Notes: generated by a model from the sequence alone, not told the origin. A stretch of 64,000 nt of DNA from Saururus chinensis (GCA_035235625.1 CP141146.1:21632501-21696500); one strand, 5' to 3'; counted from the stretch's first letter, positions 22,491 to 35,159 are shown. Numbers and translations are program-made.

Positions 22491-23517
22491 AGATGAGCAG
22501 TAAGGCGAGGGGAAGAGGGAAAAAGATCATGAAAAAGAAGTCACAAGCGAGGGGGAAAAAAGAAAATGGTCAGGGAAGAGGAGTCACAAGTGATAGAGGA
22601 AATGGAAGAGCTTACGTTAAGGAGGAAAATTGTGAATAGGGCCATAAAAGAGCAAAAATAGAGTTAAAAAGAATAGTGGGATGCGATGGGGTATTTAGTA
22701 ATTTATTAAATTTTGTTGGGGTGTATAAAGTATGAGGGGGCTTGAGTAAATTTTGGGGGGGAAATAGCCGCATTCTAATAAAAATTGTCGTGACTTCCCA
22801 AAATTACTTTATATAATGACATATCTTAATCTTTTTCACATATAACATTCCCATAATAATAAATGATGATTCTTATACGTAATTGATCATTAAACATGTA
22901 AAAAATATAATATTATAATATAATTGTGACAAAATCTAAGAAATTATCCAACAACCTATGAAGCCTCAGTTTACACAAGTGTCCATGAGCCCAGGCTCAC
23001 CTAAATTTTCTCCTATATATAAAGATTTGTAAATGTATTTAGTGACTCAAATATTCGAATAAAGTAGTAAGTGTCATGATTTTTTGCCGCAAGACTACTA
23101 TAAAAAAATGGAAATATTTTTAATGCTTCACTTTGATAATGAGCCCAATGTTAGAAATTTATAGGAACACTTAATATTTAAAAGAGTTTTTTCCATATTG
23201 TCTAACCAAAGAATAAAAAACTCCATATTCCCTGGATTTTAATTGTAAATGTCATATGACCTGTTTATGGACAAAACTACCCTTAGGTTTCCCACTATCT
23301 TATATGTTATAATAAATGAACACCAGAACAGTGTTGTGCCATTCCGGTGTGTTGGAATTCATTTGTGGCCAACGGAAGTCGCCGGCGGGAGATGGCCGGC
23401 GGTGACTCCCTGGCGAGATTCGTTGTTCATTAAAAAACCATTTTTTGACACCCTAGAAGCTGTTTGAGGTCTCCAAAGGCTGCATTTCACAGATTCGATC
23501 ACATTTTTATACTGATT

Positions 23518-23919
23518 ATGGATATGATCGGTATTTGCATACATTATAACAGAGAGGTATGCAATGATCGTGTGTATATAGGTGGAGAGACACAGTTGAT
23601 GAATATTGATCCGTCAGTGAGGTTCGGCGAGCGGCTGGTTCAAGTCAAAGCACAACTTGCCGTTAATGGTAATGTCACTTTAAAGTATTTAATTCCATCT
23701 TCACAATCATCCATGATATATGAATTACAAGACAATGAGGACCTGCAATCAGTGCTTTCCATTCATAAGAAGGCAAATAAAGAGGTGTTATCGTTGTATT
23801 CCGAGATGAAAGAGCCCAACAACGGTGACAAATCACCATTTGTAGAAAGGAACCAGACAGTTAATAGAGTTAAATCACTGGTCGTAATGGCTCAACCCAG
23901 CTCTAATGTCAGATTTTAA
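23518..23919 (+). pseudogene. MuDR-type transposase N-terminus, PB1-like segment
   Basis: A 133-residue frame from ATG 23518. Residues 5-90 follow the pattern of the PB1-like N-terminal domain of plant MuDR transposases: ICIHYNREV, then YIGGETQLMNIDPSVRF, then VTLKYLIP, then a D/E-rich turn YELQDNEDLQSVLSIH. This domain is thought to serve protein-protein contact. The frame ends at a TAA at 23917-23919; an intron or decay follows. Recognition is by motif pattern, without a database search. Confidence 0.65.
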
Positions 23920-23939
23920 ACCGAAGTCAATAAAATGCA

Positions 23940-24240
23940 GTTCACATTTGAAACTGTCAGATAACAACCAAACTTTAGAATACACAAGATTTATCTTTAT
24001 CATGTACTCGAGCACATGATATAGACTATATCGTGTTAAGTTCAAATTATATCATGTCAAGAAAGAAACACGATTTATAATATATCACATTAGTAATGAT
24101 ACAACATACACATGCGATATATCAATAATGATTTTCAGTGTAGATGTAATAACACTACATGCATTCATATCGTGGTTTTGGTAACATGATTTGAATTGTA
24201 AGCGTGTAACCGAATACACGATGTCGAGTTATGTCGAATT
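23940..24240. repeat. Cluster of ACACGATA-type motifs
   Basis: TATATCGTG, ACACGAT and CATGATAT variants recur in both orientations through this spacer and again at 24998-25110, all inside the Mutator-like element. The function is unknown. Confidence 0.5.
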
Positions 24241-24257
24241 TGTTTTAACATGATAAT

Positions 24258-24642
24258 ATGCAATGCAAATTGGGAGAACTAGGAAACTTGCCCTCAACAA
24301 ATCCATGTCAATCTTCTTTCACCAATCTAATGAATACAGAACCTCGGATAGAAATCAATCAGAATAGATCAGAGAAATTGTCTCCAACGATGGATACGAC
24401 AAGGACTTCATTTAATAACTATAAACCTCCATACAACATTTGTAATTACGATGGTGAAGAATTTGAAGAATTGGGGTGACAATCAATGGAATGATATTGA
24501 TATAGTTGACATAAAAAGTATGTCTGGCCATGAAGAATTCGGAAACAACAAGGTCCCTAGTAATGCTGACGTTGAGGCGAAGGCGAAGTGGGAGACAGTA
24601 GATGATTTAAACCTGTTAGAACCGAATATTAGTGAATGCTAG
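24258..24642 (+). pseudogene. Linker region of the MuDR-type pseudogene, frameshifted
   Basis: A first frame (24258-24479) runs into a second (24451-24642) in another phase, with a 29-base overlap. Both are rich in N, E, D and S without a domain, as expected for the acidic linker between the PB1-like and DNA-binding domains. A TAG at 24640-24642 separates it from the DNA-binding segment, which stays in the same phase. Confidence 0.5.
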
Positions 24643-24820
24643 CTAATAACAGGCAGTTTACAAGCAAAAGATTACCAAAAGCTCCTTGAATTGGGAGCAC
24701 GTTTTCTTAGCATGTTGCATTTAAAGAGGGTCTTGATCGACTTAGCAATAAAGGCGAATTTCACATACTGTGTTGTGGATAAAAATAGGAATACGTACAC
24801 CACAAAGGAAGTCAACTGAC
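24643..24820 (+). pseudogene. MuDR DNA-binding domain segment
   Basis: After the stop at 24640-24642 the same frame reads LGARFLSMLHLKRVLIDLA, then IKANFTYCVVDKNRNTYTT. This fits the start of the Mutator DNA-binding domain (Pfam DBD_Tnp_Mut): an F at the turn, a helix, then the xFxYxVVKSDxxRYT strand. It ends at a TGA; the downstream zinc-like C...W portion is recognisable only in traces (NCEKMLWHV) and is then broken. Confidence 0.6.
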
Positions 24821-25623
24821 CATCCCCTACCATCGCACCTTTGAATTGCGAGAAAATGTTATGGCATGTTTAAAGACTCAATAGACATTACACCTAATAG
24901 CATAGCAAGTTATATTTCGAAACACTAGAGCATAACTGCGAACTACAAGAAATGTTGGCGCGCAGGTAATGTATGAGACTAATTGAAGCATTTATTCAGT
25001 AACACGATATATTAGTCTATCGTGTTTGCGACCACACGCTAATAATACACTTGCATTTTATTTTCACACGACTTACGTAAATATCGTGTTAACATGAACA
25101 CGATGAGTAATCAGTCATGGTTTATGATCTCAAGACTACATAAAGCCTTACCATGAAACTAATCCAAGCCGGTTTAACCCCTTGATCAGCTGGTGATTTT
25201 CTCCAAAGTTCACTCCTTCATCGGGATGGCATCAGCCGAAACTTGTTTTGGAGAGGAGATTTTCAAAATTACTTTCCAAAAACAAGATGAAACAGAACTA
25301 ATGCAGAAGTATTTCACAATCTGTTTTCGGAAACAAAAAATCCTAATATTCAAAAAATCGACTGGAGTTTTTCGCAATCACCGGTCGGATAGGTCGAAAA
25401 ACTTACACTCACACTGCGTGAATGCTTCTCACGGCTCTAAATGACGCAATCAACGGTGAGATGGGTCAAAGATCGGAACGAAGGCTTCTCACGGAGGAAT
25501 CGCCGGTCTATAAAGTCATTTGCCTGTAAAATGCAAGTGTGATGGCATTTTTTTTGTAAAATCCAAGGAATATGAATTTTTTTATTCTTCAGCTAAGTAG
25601 TATGGAAAAAATCCTATTTAAAA

Positions 25624-27501
25624 TTGATGCTCCACATATTAGTACCAATACGATTAATATTGATATGTGTTAGAGTACAAATCGATCTTCGAAGAGTTCA
25701 ATTCTTTAAGTTGAACTTGTTGTCTATTCTGATAACTCTTCCGCGAAAAAAGAGGTGCTGAAAACGGTATTTGGTAAAGATTACCGACAGTGACGGAAAA
25801 CTGCATTAGAATAATGCCCTCCTAAATCACGTTTATAAGAGAGCAGAACTACTGGTCAATGCAACTCCACGTCTGTTCATGCGTCCGCCGTCTCATGGCT
25901 CCCCTGCCCCAAATATCTTTCTGTACTCATGATTGACCATCACAAAAATAAAATAATGCCCAATAATGTAGAACCAGAAATTAATTATACAGTAATTATT
26001 CCTCATTACGCTATCGTTACCGTGAATCACACACTAATTAATTTTTCATCATACGATCGGACCCATTAAGCTAGCGTTCAACGGACTAAAAGGTCTAACT
26101 TGGAAAAGTAATTTTATATGATCTTATTTTACCGTGAGCCGTGTAAGGAACGTATGTAAAATATTTATTTTCGATATTAATAGTGTACATACTAAGTACA
26201 TATTAGCCTAAATAATATTTGTGTTAATATGTGCTAACATATGCATCACTGATTTCTAAAATAAATATTTAACATGCATTCTTTACATTTGGTTTATTAT
26301 CATAGCTGAGTATGAAAAATACTTTCCTACCATGGCTTGAAGTGTGAGGGCCAAGCTCCAAATAGGAAGTATTTTGGTGTACTCATATTGAGATAGAAAA
26401 TGTTACCATACATCTGTTTGCAACGATGAACCCACACTTTGGCATTGAGTTTGTGCATGAATGCCTACTGAGCACTAATTATGGTAAGCAGGGTGTGTGA
26501 GTTGTGAAGCTTAAATTGGACTGGGCGATTAATCAATGCACCAGAGTGATTGATTGGCCCCTATTCACAGAAACACGATCATTAGAATGATCGATCACAA
26601 TCCATAGTAATCGATCTCTACCTGATTTTGTTATACAAGAAAGAAAATCGAGAGTTAGCGATCGATCGACATTTATAAGTAATTCATCGCTCGCCGAACT
26701 AGAGCGGCTGATATGAAAAATGATCGATCACTAGTATTTAATGATTGATCAATTAACGTGAAAGGATTCCAGAATACCCTGATTTAGACTCTTCCTTATT
26801 TGTTAGTTGGAGATTTTATTCCTTAAATAGATAAATATGAACTTGTGTGTCCCTGTAAGATATAAAAGACTATTCTTCTTCCTTGGGACTAGGTGGATAG
26901 TCATTAAAGATGCTTGAGAAGCTTGTAACTATTTTTTCTGCAAAATAGTAGAATTGTGTGATCCCAAGCGTAGAAAACGGTTCCCAGGCATTCTTTACGC
27001 TCAGCTCACGCTTTTTAGGGAGCATAGAAAACGCTTCCCCGGGGCGGGGGGCAGGGGGGGGGGGGGCACGATAGTGATGTATGGTTGGGGTTTAAATAGA
27101 ATTACTAGAAGAGGAAAAGATGGAGGGTAATCTACTAATATGCTCTATCCACTTATAAAAAAAACGTAAATTATTTGTGAGTCCCTCTACTAATATTTTG
27201 GAAATATAGGATTGACCAACTAGATTTGGATGGTCAACCGCCCTTACCATGTAGTGTTGCATTCGAGAACTGGAACCGGTAGTCCAGAAGTGAACTGAAA
27301 CTGAATAAGGAATGTGTCTAGCATTTTGGAAATATATGATCAATTAAACTGGGATGGTCAAGTGCGTGCCCCTACCACGTAGTGCTGCATTCTATAACTG
27401 GAATGGGTTGGTAGTCTAGAATCGAATTGGAATCGAATGAGGATTCAGATCGCATGAAATGAATCGAGAGCTGAGTTCCTTATTTGGCGATGACTGTTTA
27501 G
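25624..27501. other. No gene recognised; repeat-derived intergenic DNA
   Basis: 25740-25910 shares blocks with 40500-40780 (ATAATGCCCTCCTAAATCACG; GTCTCATGGCTCC). 26570-26760 has several GATCGATCA motifs like those of the 7770-13510 LTR family. A G-run interrupts 27044-27066. The frame at 27092-27343 (-) has no recognisable content. Confidence 0.4.
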
Positions 27502-28331
27502 TGTAGAGTGGCCGGTCAGCAGCGGAAGCTTGGTGGGAGGGGGTTGGTGCACATCAAAATTCAATATTTAAATAGATCTACACAAAACATGCATCAATCT
27601 AATAACAATTAGCAAGATAAACATAAATCTTATCAAATCAACTAAAGGACTATAAGATAATGGAAAGAAGACGAACTGACTTGGGCTTTTTGGCCCTAGC
27701 ACGCCCTCCTCAAATAGATCTAGAACACCAAATAATAGATCTAATCAAATAGAGGTTAGTAGAGTACCTTATGTGTAGATCCCTTTCAACCTTGCTTGGA
27801 TGAAGGAAAATCACAGCAAGATCACCCTTTTAAATCAACCACCACATCCCAAACTTGGAGAGGATGAATCTCCCTTCTTCAGCCCGCCAAAGAAGTCTTG
27901 GAGAGGGGAGCAAAGGGGCGGCCAGCAGCAAGATCTCCCTTGCTTGTGCAGGCCGCACCAACCAAGAGAACAAGGGAGAGAGAGGAGGGGGGCGTCCCAA
28001 TTGGGAAGATGAATCCACCAGAGGGGGGGGGGGGGGGGCACCTTGCACACGGCAAAGCCCGCGACAAGGTCAATCCCTCGCTAATCACGGGTCCCACCCT
28101 CGACACTTAATTCGCACATCTGGGCCCCACAATGTGTAAATGCACACCTAGATGTATGTCTAGTGTACGTATGTGACATTTGTGGGTCCCACTTGAATTA
28201 TGTGTAACAAAGGCACATGTGAGGTCGGCGCGACTGCCCCTACCATCCTTTGACTCCGTGGCCCGTATCGGTTCACCCGAACCGTGACACATTGGACCAA
28301 ACCGGGCCCGAGCCCATACCATGGTCCAACA
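27502..28331 (-). repeat. 3' LTR of a Copia element
   Basis: On the minus strand it starts TGTTGGACCATGGTATGGGC (28331) and ends CCACTCTACA (27502). It is homologous to the LTR at 62101-63109. The polypurine tract adjoins at 28332. The left flank is TTTAG. The right-hand (5') LTR is missing, so no duplication can be checked. Confidence 0.8.
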
Positions 28332-28346
28332 TCCCCCATTATGGGT
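28332..28346 (-). other. Polypurine tract
   Basis: Minus-strand CCATAATGGGGGA directly precedes the LTR start TGTTGG, the expected arrangement for plus-strand priming in Copia elements. Confidence 0.75.
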
Positions 28347-28378
28347 GAAGGGATCATATGGTCCAACAACGACTTGCT

Positions 28379-30023
28379 CTAGTGCTGTCGAAGACCAATG
28401 CTATGAGCGTGCTTAGAAAATAGATCTGTCGTTAAGGCCTTAGTGAATGGATCTGCCAACATCTCAGTAGTAGGAAGATGACTCACAATCACCTTTCCCC
28501 TCTGTAGCATGTCAAAGATGTAATAGTAATGTACCTCAATGTGCTTACCCCTGTCACTGATCTCCCCATTCTGAAGTGTCAACACTGTAGCCAGATTATC
28601 ACAATACATCTGAACAGGAACATCAGTCCAGTTTTCTAGCCCCAATTTTGCTATAAACTCCTTAATCCATACTGCCTAAAACTTAGCTTCCATCGTAGAC
28701 TTAGAAACACTCTTATGTTTCTTGCTTGCCCACGATGTAGCACCACCTCCAAACATGAAGACATATCCAGTAGTGGATTTCTTGTCATCTGGATCCCTCA
28801 TATAGTCCGAATCACTATATCTAGCCAATGACAGACTTTCTGCCTGATAGGTGAGTTTTAGACTCTTAGACCCTAATAGGTACCGAAATACCCTCTTCAC
28901 TGCTTGCCAATGTTGAAGACCAGGGTCTGCTTGGTAACGGCTTAACAAGCTTACCACAAAACTCAGATCAGGTCGAGTACAGGTCATGACATACATCAAG
29001 CTGCCAATAGCCTGTGCATATGGCACTGACTCCATCCGGAGTCTGTCTTCCTTTGTCCAAGGAGCCATACCTTTAGACAACACAGTACCCTTGTAAATAA
29101 GGGATTCAATGGTTTTCCAACCAATGACATTGAAGCGTTTGAGAACGCTCTCTATGTATGACTCTTGAGATATACTAAGCTTCCTAGCTTTTCTATCTCT
29201 GTCAATTTTCATCCCAAGGATGTAGGATGCCTCACCCATGTCTTTCATCTCAAACTGAGTTTTGAATCATTCCTTTAAACTGACTATCATACTAAGATCA
29301 TTACCCATCAAGAGTATGACATCTACATATAGTGACAACATCATATACCTAACTCCATCTCAGAAGGTATAGACACAATGATCGTTTTCGTTCACTATGA
29401 ACCCATACTCACTAATCACCTTGTGAAAAGTGAAGTACCATTGTCTAGGAGATTATTTTAGTCCATACAATGATTTTATGAGCTTGCACACCTTGTGTTC
29501 CTCTCCAGGAATCACGAAACCCTCAGGTTGTTCCATGTAAATCTCAATCTCCATTTAGGAAGGCAGTTTTTACATCCACTTGGTGCAGCTCTAAATCAAA
29601 GTAAGCAACGCATGCTAAGAGACATCTAATCGAATCAAATCTTGACACCGGTGAGTATGTCTCCTTAAAGTCCATCCCATACACTTGGGTGAACCCCTTG
29701 GCCACTAATCTCGCATTGTACTTATCTATAAACCAATCGGCCTTAAGCTTCTTTTTGAAGATCCATTTACACCCAATGGGCTTACACCCTTCAGGTGAAT
29801 CTACTATCTCCCAGACCTTATTCTTTAGAATAGAGTCCATCTCTTCCTGAATAGCAACCTGCCATTCTTGAGCATCTGGAAAACTTAAAGCTTGCTCAAG
29901 GGTAGTCGGGTCATTTAGAATAGGTTCATCTAACGTGACGTTGTCCTCCTCTAGCATTGTATAGAAGTCCTTCAACAGAATTGAAGGTCTTCTTTCCCTC
30001 AATGCCCTGGGTTCAGGTTCCAT
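28379..30023 (-). pseudogene. Copia pol remnant: reverse transcriptase and RNase H
   Basis: Read on the minus strand from 30023. It begins with the run-up to the reverse transcriptase, WEIVDSPEGCKPIGCKWIFK, then ARLVAKGFTQ, YSPVSR and QVDVKTAFLNGD, all Copia RVT_2 landmarks. A frameshift follows near 29547, with stops near 29455, 29362, 29266 and 28675. The active-site motif near 29310 reads YVDV rather than YVDD, so a catalytic Asp is lost. The C-terminal parts are clear: YLLGSKSLKL, the RNase H DSDYMRDPDDKKSTTGYVF, then CDNLATVLTLQN and the ADPFTKAL end. Gag, protease and integrase are absent; the element is cut near 30040. Confidence 0.9.
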
Positions 30024-30059
30024 TTGGTTTTGATCTAATCCAATTAAACTGTGAAACTT

Positions 30060-30410
30060 TCAATAATAAAAGTTCATTCCAGTGGTAGAAGCGGCTACAA
30101 GGTATGTGGGTTGGCATCTTGGCGGCGATTGACAAACATGGCCTCCAAGGTTCCTCACCCACTTAGTTGCAAGCGGGTGACAATGATGGCTGGCAAGTGG
30201 GAGAGGAACCCTAGTGGGTAGTTTGTCCAATATGGAGGGAAGGCAGAGGTGGTAGTGAGATGGTGTTGAAGAGGATGGCCAATTAGCTGTCAACACAGGA
30301 GGAGAGGATGATTGGGGAAGGGGCCACAAGAGGAGAGGGCTATAAGAGTTAGTGGATGGAGGAGGATGTGGTGTGGGTAGGGCTGCCAATGATATCTTTT
30401 TTAACATTTT
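30060..30410. repeat. Repeat homologous to 42210-42640
   Basis: GAGGAGAGGATGATTGGGGA, GGCCACAAGAGGAGAGGGC and GAGTTAGTGGATGGAGG, at 30297-30365, recur in order at 42474-42545 with small changes. On the minus strand it reads as a P/S/L-rich 115-residue frame, which I do not accept as a protein. Confidence 0.65.
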
Positions 30411-32137
30411 ATTGTCTGTATCTTACTGCTAAGAAGTTAAATAGTATGGTTAAATTTATTCGACGGGTAAATATGAAGATTTTTTTCTAAACATTAATTA
30501 AATAGAAGAATGAAAAAAATTCTTTCATTCCTATTTATCTATTACTCATTTGTCATATTTAAAAATTATAAATATATTATACCTATTAGTCTTAAGTGGT
30601 TTAATTTAAAAAAATATTGACTTACAGTCTTTTACAATAATTTTCATGTCATGATTTACTATTATGATTTACCTAATAGAAGATGTCATTCTAATCTTAA
30701 ATATTTATTGAATTAATTTAACTACTTACAACTGATCATTATAGTTATTACAAGCTGCTACTTAGAAGATGCTTTATTTTTTTAGCATTTCATATCTATC
30801 TGTAATTTTTTAATAAAAAATATTCATATGCAATTTATATTGTATATTCTTTTAAATTCACTTCATTTCAGTGTTTCTCATTTGGTTGCTTTGTCTAATT
30901 TCTCTAGTCTCATGAGCTCAGAGTTCATCTTTAATCATATGTACTAGAATCTTAACTAGTTATATTAACACTTTGTGCAAAACTAATTTTTTAACTCTCA
31001 GGTTAGTTTGGATTCCGTTATGATAACTCAAACCCATAAGTGTATTTTTATTTTTTATAATTTAACTCATAAAATGTTTGTTTGTGCACAAAAATGATTA
31101 GTGGGTTTGGAGTAGGATTGTTGAACTAGCTCTTTTATGCTTTTGGTTAGACTCAAGTTAGCTCAAATCAAAGCTCGAACTTGGGCTAATAGAACCAAAC
31201 TCTTTATTGGCCGATCTCAAATTAGCTTGGTTTGAGTATTAGATAGCTTAACTTTGAATGAGTGGTATAGTTGTTTTATTTTGATATTTGATATATGTTG
31301 ATTGGAATTATGATTATGTTACAAAACATATTTATATATGTCAGATTGCAGATTTTGGAATGATGATTTACTTATTGAAATATGTTGGAATTAACAAGTT
31401 TTGAATGACCAGACAAGTTTAAGTGAAACTTTGAACCTGTTTAAGTGAATTTTTTTTTTAAATATGAGGGGACTCTTTTAAATTGTTTTAGGTGATGATG
31501 TATGATCATTCGGATCAACCCGGGTTGACCCACAGTTCAACTATGATGACCCAACACAACTATTAATCCGGGTTAGGGTCTGGGCGGGTTTTAAAATATT
31601 TCTTCAAAGAGAAACACTAATGGATAATGTGTATTAGTGCATATAGTCTCAATGCTGCCTACAAGGCACCTTCGAAGACAACTAGATGTGAGAAGGCAAT
31701 TGTCATTTTTCTTATACTTGGGATTCTTTTAAAATAGGCAATGGAGGGATGTTTTGGAGTTGGACTCATATAATAGGAAATACTTATTACAAAATAAAAA
31801 GTTTTATTAAGTATTTGTCTAATATATGTGTCCTTTTACGTTTCAGCTCACAATATATTTGCAGCAATTATATATAAACAACAGTAATAATGATGTTAAT
31901 CTTTTATCTCAATAATATCTGATTAAATTAAAAAATATTTACTTTTTCCTATTTTAGCACATTTAAAAAATATAATAGATAATAGTTATCTGAATAACCG
32001 ACCGTTTATTAGTAGAATGAATAGTTATGAAAGTACCTATATCATTTACTTAACGAAACATTTATGGTTAAAGATTTGGAAAATAGTTATAGTAATAGAA
32101 TAGGTTATACCGAAATTGTATCGTTCCATTAGCATCC
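30411..32137. other. No gene recognised; AT-rich
   Basis: Only short frames and no second copy of anything obvious. A CCCGGGTTGACCC patch lies at 31518-31531. Confidence 0.4.
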
Positions 32138-33851
32138 CTATGTGTAACGACTCGTTTTTCGATTACGTCTAACCTGAGGGGTTTGAGGTAATTAGATAAT
32201 TTTTTTATAAATTTTAGAGGTTTTCAGAGGTGCAAACCTCTGTACATGGGTAGAGCTCGAAGAGACAAGCATAATGATTCGAAGAACGCGTGAAACAGAG
32301 GTCGGGGTCGAAAGTTACGACCTTGGGGAGTGTGTAATATAGGCAAGACCCACTTGGAAAGAGCTTATATAATAGTATCGAAGGGCTCATCGATACGAGT
32401 CCAACGGTACCACGAACGCGTGAATCCAAATCCGGGGTAGGAAGTTACGCGCGTTTGAAGGTTTAATTATAAAAAATAAAAATAAAAAGCCGGCGAGAAA
32501 ATATCCCAAGACAAGGAGGGATTCTGCCTGTTGTCCTCGAGCATCGACAAACTTCTTTTTATCCATTTCTAAGCGTCCTAACTCTGATTTAATCCGTTCA
32601 AGAGGCGTTTTTAACCAAATTGAGTGTGTTCTATGCGATGGAGGGGTCCATTCTCTAAATTGGCGATCGTATGAGGAGAAAATGCCCTGAGACAAGGAGA
32701 GGCCCTGCCCGTCGTCCTCGAGCACCAGAGAAAGAAAAAGGGGCCAGGAGCAAGACGGGGTTCTGTCCGTAGCTGCCGGTCCACAACAAGAGAAGCAATC
32801 CAAAGTAAGAGTCTCTGTCTTCCACTGAAGAGCCATGATGTGTGAGGAACATTCCCGAGTAGGAGAGGTTCTGTCTGCCGCCCACGGGCGTAGAAACGAG
32901 AAGAGTCTCCGGCAAGGAGAACGTTTGTACATAGTCTTTCAGTGCAAGACGAGGAACGTATGGAGGCTAGAGGAAGCTACGTCTACTGTCTTCGAATCTG
33001 AAGGGGATGACGCCTAGAAGGAATGAGCAACTCCGAATACCTCTACCTTACGAGACATGAGGGGAGTAAGCGTTTTTAACCTCCCGTTTAAATTATAGAA
33101 TGCATGTACTAAATTAGGATGTGTTCTATGCCATAAACCTTTGTGTTCTAATCTGTTATGCTTTGATGTGACTTGCTATGTTTTGTCTCGTTCTAGGGTA
33201 GAACGAGACGTGTGATATGTGTATTCGGTCTCGGCTCAGTGATAGAGTGAGACATGTGGTGTGTTTTCAATCTCGGCTCAGTAGTAGACGAGACCTGTGA
33301 ATATCTTCCGTCTCATTCTCTGGTAGAGCGAGACGTGTGGTGTGTGTTCGGCCTCGGCTCATTAATAGAGCAAGACATATGTATGTAGTTTTGATCCCGC
33401 TCTGTGATAGAGTGAGATGTGTAGTGCCTGTGTTTTATCAGTTTTTGCATAAGTCCGATTGAATATCAGTATCTACGTATTTTAACGTATATGATTTTGT
33501 GATGTCTGATGTATGTAGTAGTCGTTAGGCAGAACTACGTTCGGATCCGATCATATTAGAATAATATCCAATACGTACGTAGGCAACCAATGACAAGGCA
33601 ACACTGGCCCGATCCAAATTAATTATAATAATATGTTTTATTTTGTTTTACATGCGACGAACTATGAAGCTTCGTTGTGTGTATGTGTTCGTTACAACCT
33701 AAGTCTACTTATGGGGAAGCCTTGAAGCTCCGTAGTACGTAGATAAACGTTGTACCTCTCGCACACAGAGGATGATTCCTGGCTTAAGGAAAAGAAAATT
33801 TTCTACTAGAGATTTTGTGGGCCCTGACTCGGGTCGGGTCGTTACACTGTG
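32138..33851 (+). mobile_element. Solo LTR (32143-33846) with near-perfect 5-bp duplication
   Basis: It starts TGTAACGACTCG and ends GGGTCGTTACA, so the terminal 10 bases are inverted repeats. Flanks are CTATG (32138-32142) and CTGTG (33847-33851), 4 of 5 matching. No internal coding region adjoins. The block at 33520-33580 (CAGAACTACGTTCGGATCCG) is shared, inverted, with 45560-45670, linking it to the long-LTR families of the window. Frames inside it, including the 181-residue minus frame at 32387-32932, have no recognisable domains. Confidence 0.82.
33185..33425. repeat. Tandem hairpin repeat, ~45-50 bp, about 5 units
   Basis: Each unit has a GTCTCG...CGAGAC inverted pair. The first (33185-33209) is a perfect 10-bp stem, GTCTCGTTCT with AGAACGAGAC, around a 5-base loop. 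Units are joined by GTGTGGTGTGTGTTC-like text. Confidence 0.85.
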
Positions 33852-35159
33852 TGGGGTGGGCTGGTGACAACTAGTCCAATAATCTTGTTCAAATAAACAA
33901 CTTAATACTCCATCTATCATAAATTAATAATTCTATTTAGTAAAAACATTTATTCCATATTATTAACTCAATTTTGTTCAATTTAAGTAATTGAGTACCT
34001 AAAGAAGAGTATTATAAGCTTATTTTCCCTTCTTTTAGATATGAGTTTCACAATTTAATAAAAACCACTATTTTTTCAAATAGAACTTTTAAGGGAAAAT
34101 TATTTAAATAATAATTTTAAAAAAATAGTTACCAATTCAAACCACTTTGGGAAATATTTCCCAATGTGGTGTTAGATTTTGCCATGCAGGCGTTAGCTGC
34201 GTTGGCGCCTTCGTGGCTTTTTTTTAAAAAAAAAATTAATTTCGTGGTTTAGAAAGACGAAATCAAAGTTTAAGTTGATTTCGTCGTTTAGAATGACGAA
34301 ATCGTTTAAAAAAAAATTAAGTGATTTTATCATGTTAAGTTGATTTCGTCATTCTAAATGATGAAATCACTTAATTTTTTTTTAAAAAAAGGGGCCAAAA
34401 TCACGGGAGGGATGAATTAAAGCTTCTTTTATACAAAATCCTTGTCACTTAGGCAATCGTTCGCCTAAACCATACTAAATAAAAAAATCTTGGGTGCTCA
34501 GTCCACACAGTTCTAAGCATCTTGAGCACCATACTTAAATTTCGAGTGATTTCGTCGTTCAAAACAACAAAATCACAATACTTACACTAAAAATCAGCAC
34601 GTTTTGTGTGATTTCGTCGTTCAAAACAATGAAAGCACGATACTTACACCAAAAATCAGCACGTCAAATAGGAAAAAAATCAGCACTCTCCAAGTCAAAC
34701 AGTCAAAAGTTAGCACTCTACAGGTCAAACAAAACATCACTTACAAATAAAACAAAACAATAGATCACTTACATATAAAAAAGTATGCTGCTACATCATA
34801 GGTGCAAATGATCATGGCAAAAAACACAATAACACATATAGAAAAGACCATACGATGAAATCACCATACTTAGATGATGTAACATCCCTGAATTTTCTAC
34901 GATTTTCTGTGATTTTCCTGCTATTTTTTTGGTCATTTTTGGCGGGAAAATGTGACGCTTCGGCGTATTCATATTTGTGTATTTTTCCCCCAGTATTTAT
35001 ACCCATAGAGTCGGGTGTGGGGCTTAGTCGCAGGCTGCGGGCCTCGCTGCGTGCTTACGGCGCGAATTTTGGAGCTACAATGCGTAACTGGGAGGTGAAC
35101 GCGTGTTAGGGACGTGGATGTAAAAATTAAAAAGATTTTTTTATAAAAATCAACCCATC

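Larger units (their letters stand above)
23175..25623 (+). mobile_element. Mutator-like element (23184-25614) with perfect 9-bp target duplication
   Basis: The element runs from 23184 to 25614. The left end GAGTTTTTTCCATATTGTC and the complement of the right end, GGATTTTTTCCATACTAC, open an inverted repeat of about 60 bp with roughly 80 percent identity, ending in CTGGATTTTA on both sides. It is flanked by TATTTAAAA at 23175-23183 and 25615-25623, identical 9-mers. Inside are decayed pieces of a MuDR-type transposase gene: a PB1-like segment (23518-23919) and a DNA-binding segment (24643-24820). The catalytic transposase core is absent, so this is an internal-deletion derivative that depended on a transposase supplied elsewhere. 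Confidence 0.9.

Noticed and set aside
28020..28038. G-run as a regulatory signal
   Set aside because: Simple homopolymer slippage inside an LTR; similar runs at 27055 and 59287.
32387..32932. 181-residue minus-strand frame
   Set aside because: Lies within a solo LTR, antisense to it, with no domain and an overlapping alternative frame.
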